NCBI GenBank assembly: GCA_046541575.1 | Contig: JBKHDA010000086.1 | Coordinates: 1-7,082, forward strand | Source of the DNA: Halanaerobium sp046541575 | Lineage (GTDB): Bacteria > Bacillota > Halanaerobiia > Halanaerobiales > Halanaerobiaceae | Direction: 5' to 3' | DNA: 7,082 nucleotides | In this document: in pieces, positions 5,778 to 7,082 of the stretch | Layout: the number at the start of each line of letters is the position of its first letter | How positions within the stretch are numbered: position 1 is the first letter of the stretch | Position numbers and translations under genes: made by a program | Notes under the pieces: generated by a model | Told to the model about the DNA's origin: nothing | The model's input: only the letters and a program-made list of their open reading frames with translations | Databases searched by the model: none

Positions 5778-5783
5778 AGGAGG
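5778..5783 (+). promoter_or_regulatory. Ribosome binding site of the aminopeptidase gene
   Basis: A perfect AGGAGG lies 8 bases before ATG 5792 and confirms that the open frame running off the window end starts here. Confidence 0.85.
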
Positions 5784-5791
5784 CATTATAG

Positions 5792-7082
5792 ATGAGTGAA
5801 GAAAAGAAGAATGATAATGCATATCAGGCCAAAAATGCCTGGGAAGAAATGGGTAAGGAAGAAAGAGAAGAAGTGTTTGCCTTTAATCAAAACTATGCTA
5901 AATTTTTAAGTGAGAATAAAACTGAAAGAGAATTTGCTACTGCTGCTGTTGCAGAGCTGGAAGCAGCTGGCTTTAAAAATATCAAGCAGTATAAAAGTCT
6001 AAAAAAGGGAGATAAGGTTTATGTGGAAAACCGCTCTCGGGCTTTAATGGCAGCTGTAGTTGGTGAAAAAGATTTAAAAGAAGGATTAAAAATCGTGGGC
6101 AGCCATATAGATTCTCCACGACTTGATTTAAAACCAAATCCACTCTATGAAGATGGTGAAATGGCAATGTTTAAGACTCATTATTATGGTGGAGTTAAAA
6201 AATATCAGTGGGTAACCATGCCGCTGGCTCTGCACGGAGTGGTTGTTAAAGATGATGGTACAAAGATAAATATCAGTATCGGTGAAAAGGCAGATGATCC
6301 GGTGTTTTTTATCAGTGATGTACTGCCTCATCTCGGCAAAAAACAGATGAAAAAATCAATGAGTGAGGGTATCAGCGGTGAGCAGTTAAATGTAGTTGTC
6401 GGCAGTATCCCTGTTGCTGATGAAGATGCAAAAGAAAAAATTAAGTCTGCTGTTTTAAATCACTTAAAAACCGAATATGATTTTAAAGAAGAAGATTTTA
6501 TTAGCGCTGATCTGCAGGTGGTTCCTGCTTTTAAGACTAGAGATGCCGGTTTTGATAGGGGCTTACTTGCCGGTTATGGTCATGATGATCGTGTCTGCAG
6601 TTACACAGCTCTAGAAGCAATTTTAGATGTTAAAGATCCCCGGTATACTTCAATGGTTCTCTTAATGGACCGTGAGGAAGTTGGAAGTATGGGATCTACT
6701 GGAATGCAGTCCCATTTTTTTGAAGATCAGGTAGCTAATCTTGTAGATCTTTATTATAATGAATACAGTGAATTAATTGTGCGCAGGGTTATGCAGAACT
6801 CCAAAGTGCTTTCAGCAGATGTTAATGCAGCCTATGATCCTGATTTTTCTGAAGTATATGCAAAGCACAATTCTGCTTATCTGGGTAAGGGGATTGTTAT
6901 TTCTAAATACACAGGTGCCCGTGGTAAGGCTGGCGCTTCTGAAGCCAGTGCCGAATTTATGGGAGAAGTTCGAGGACTCTTCAACAATGCTGGTGTAATC
7001 TGGCAGACAGCTGAACTCGGAAAAATTGATGAAGGTGGAGGCGGAACTATTGCTCAATTTTTGGCCAATTACAATATGGATG
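5792..7082 (+). CDS. M18-family metallo-aminopeptidase, 3' end outside window
   Basis: This cytosolic zinc aminopeptidase removes N-terminal residues from peptides. M18 enzymes usually form large dodecameric TET-like shells and often prefer acidic or neutral residues; the preference of this one cannot be read here. About 430 codons are visible with no stop. Metal and active-site motifs of the family are present: GSHIDSPRLDLKP (103-115; His105 as ligand, Asp107), GHDDR (263-267; bridging Asp), DREEVGS (293-299; catalytic Glu-Glu pair) and SADVNAA (341-347; Asp ligand). The last His ligand normally lies near the C-terminus, beyond the window. From family length (roughly 460-470 residues in clostridial-type members) some 30-40 residues are missing. 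AGGAGG at 5778-5783, 8 bases before the ATG, fixes the start. The gene has its own promoter, and no link to the upstream two-component system is evident. Confidence 0.92.
   Translation, partial: MSEEKKNDNAYQAKNAWEEMGKEEREEVFAFNQNYAKFLSENKTEREFATAAVAELEAAGFKNIKQYKSLKKGDKVYVENRSRALMAAVVGEKDLKEGLKIVGSHIDSPRLDLKPNPLYEDGEMAMFKTHYYGGVKKYQWVTMPLALHGVVVKDDGTKINISIGEKADDPVFFISDVLPHLGKKQMKKSMSEGISGEQLNVVVGSIPVADEDAKEKIKSAVLNHLKTEYDFKEEDFISADLQVVPAFKTRDAGFDRGLLAGYGHDDRVCSYTALEAILDVKDPRYTSMVLLMDREEVGSMGSTGMQSHFFEDQVANLVDLYYNEYSELIVRRVMQNSKVLSADVNAAYDPDFSEVYAKHNSAYLGKGIVISKYTGARGKAGASEASAEFMGEVRGLFNNAGVIWQTAELGKIDEGGGGTIAQFLANYNMD

Overview
The window looks like chromosomal DNA from an AT-rich Firmicute-type bacterium. 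Strong AGGAGG-like ribosome binding sites, sigma-A-like promoters, Rho-independent terminators and A/T-rich codon use all fit this. Two secreted chaperone-like proteins carry a type I signal peptide with no lipobox cysteine, which suits a soluble periplasmic protein better than a lipoprotein. With the very acidic Glu/Gln-rich proteins, this points to a diderm, perhaps halophilic Firmicute such as a member of the Halanaerobiales. The lineage is an inference from style and was not tested by a search.

Layout, all genes on the + strand: (1) aroC, chorismate synthase, complete, preceded by 30 bases that may hold the tail of an upstream gene. (2) Two tandem paralogous genes (1372-2130 and 2345-3100) for small exported SurA/PrsA-type chaperone proteins that lack the parvulin prolyl-isomerase domain. 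Each has its own promoter; each is followed by its own terminator. (3) A two-component system: an OmpR/PhoB-family response regulator (3279-3968) overlapping by 26 bases a membrane histidine kinase (3943-5703, TTG start). (4) The 5' part, about 430 codons, of an M18-family metallo-aminopeptidase, cut by the window end.

The most interesting signal is regulatory. Both chaperone-like genes are preceded by the same arrangement: two copies of CACATT exactly 11 bases apart, the second ending exactly 7 bases before a -10 box (TATACT or TATAAT), with no recognisable -35. Head-to-tail repeats with an 11-base period are the standard binding geometry of PhoB/PhoP/OmpR-type regulators, and such a regulator is encoded immediately downstream. 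By contrast, the regulator gene and the aminopeptidase gene have extended -10 promoters without this repeat. The simplest model is a local envelope-stress or envelope-sensing circuit, in which the kinase activates the regulator and the regulator switches on two periplasmic holdase-type chaperones. The link between regulator and repeats is inferred from geometry and proximity.

No gene-free stretch exceeds 300 bases. The longest gaps (2131-2344 and 3101-3278) hold terminators, promoters and leaders, described below. I saw no tRNA, rRNA, CRISPR array or insertion sequence.
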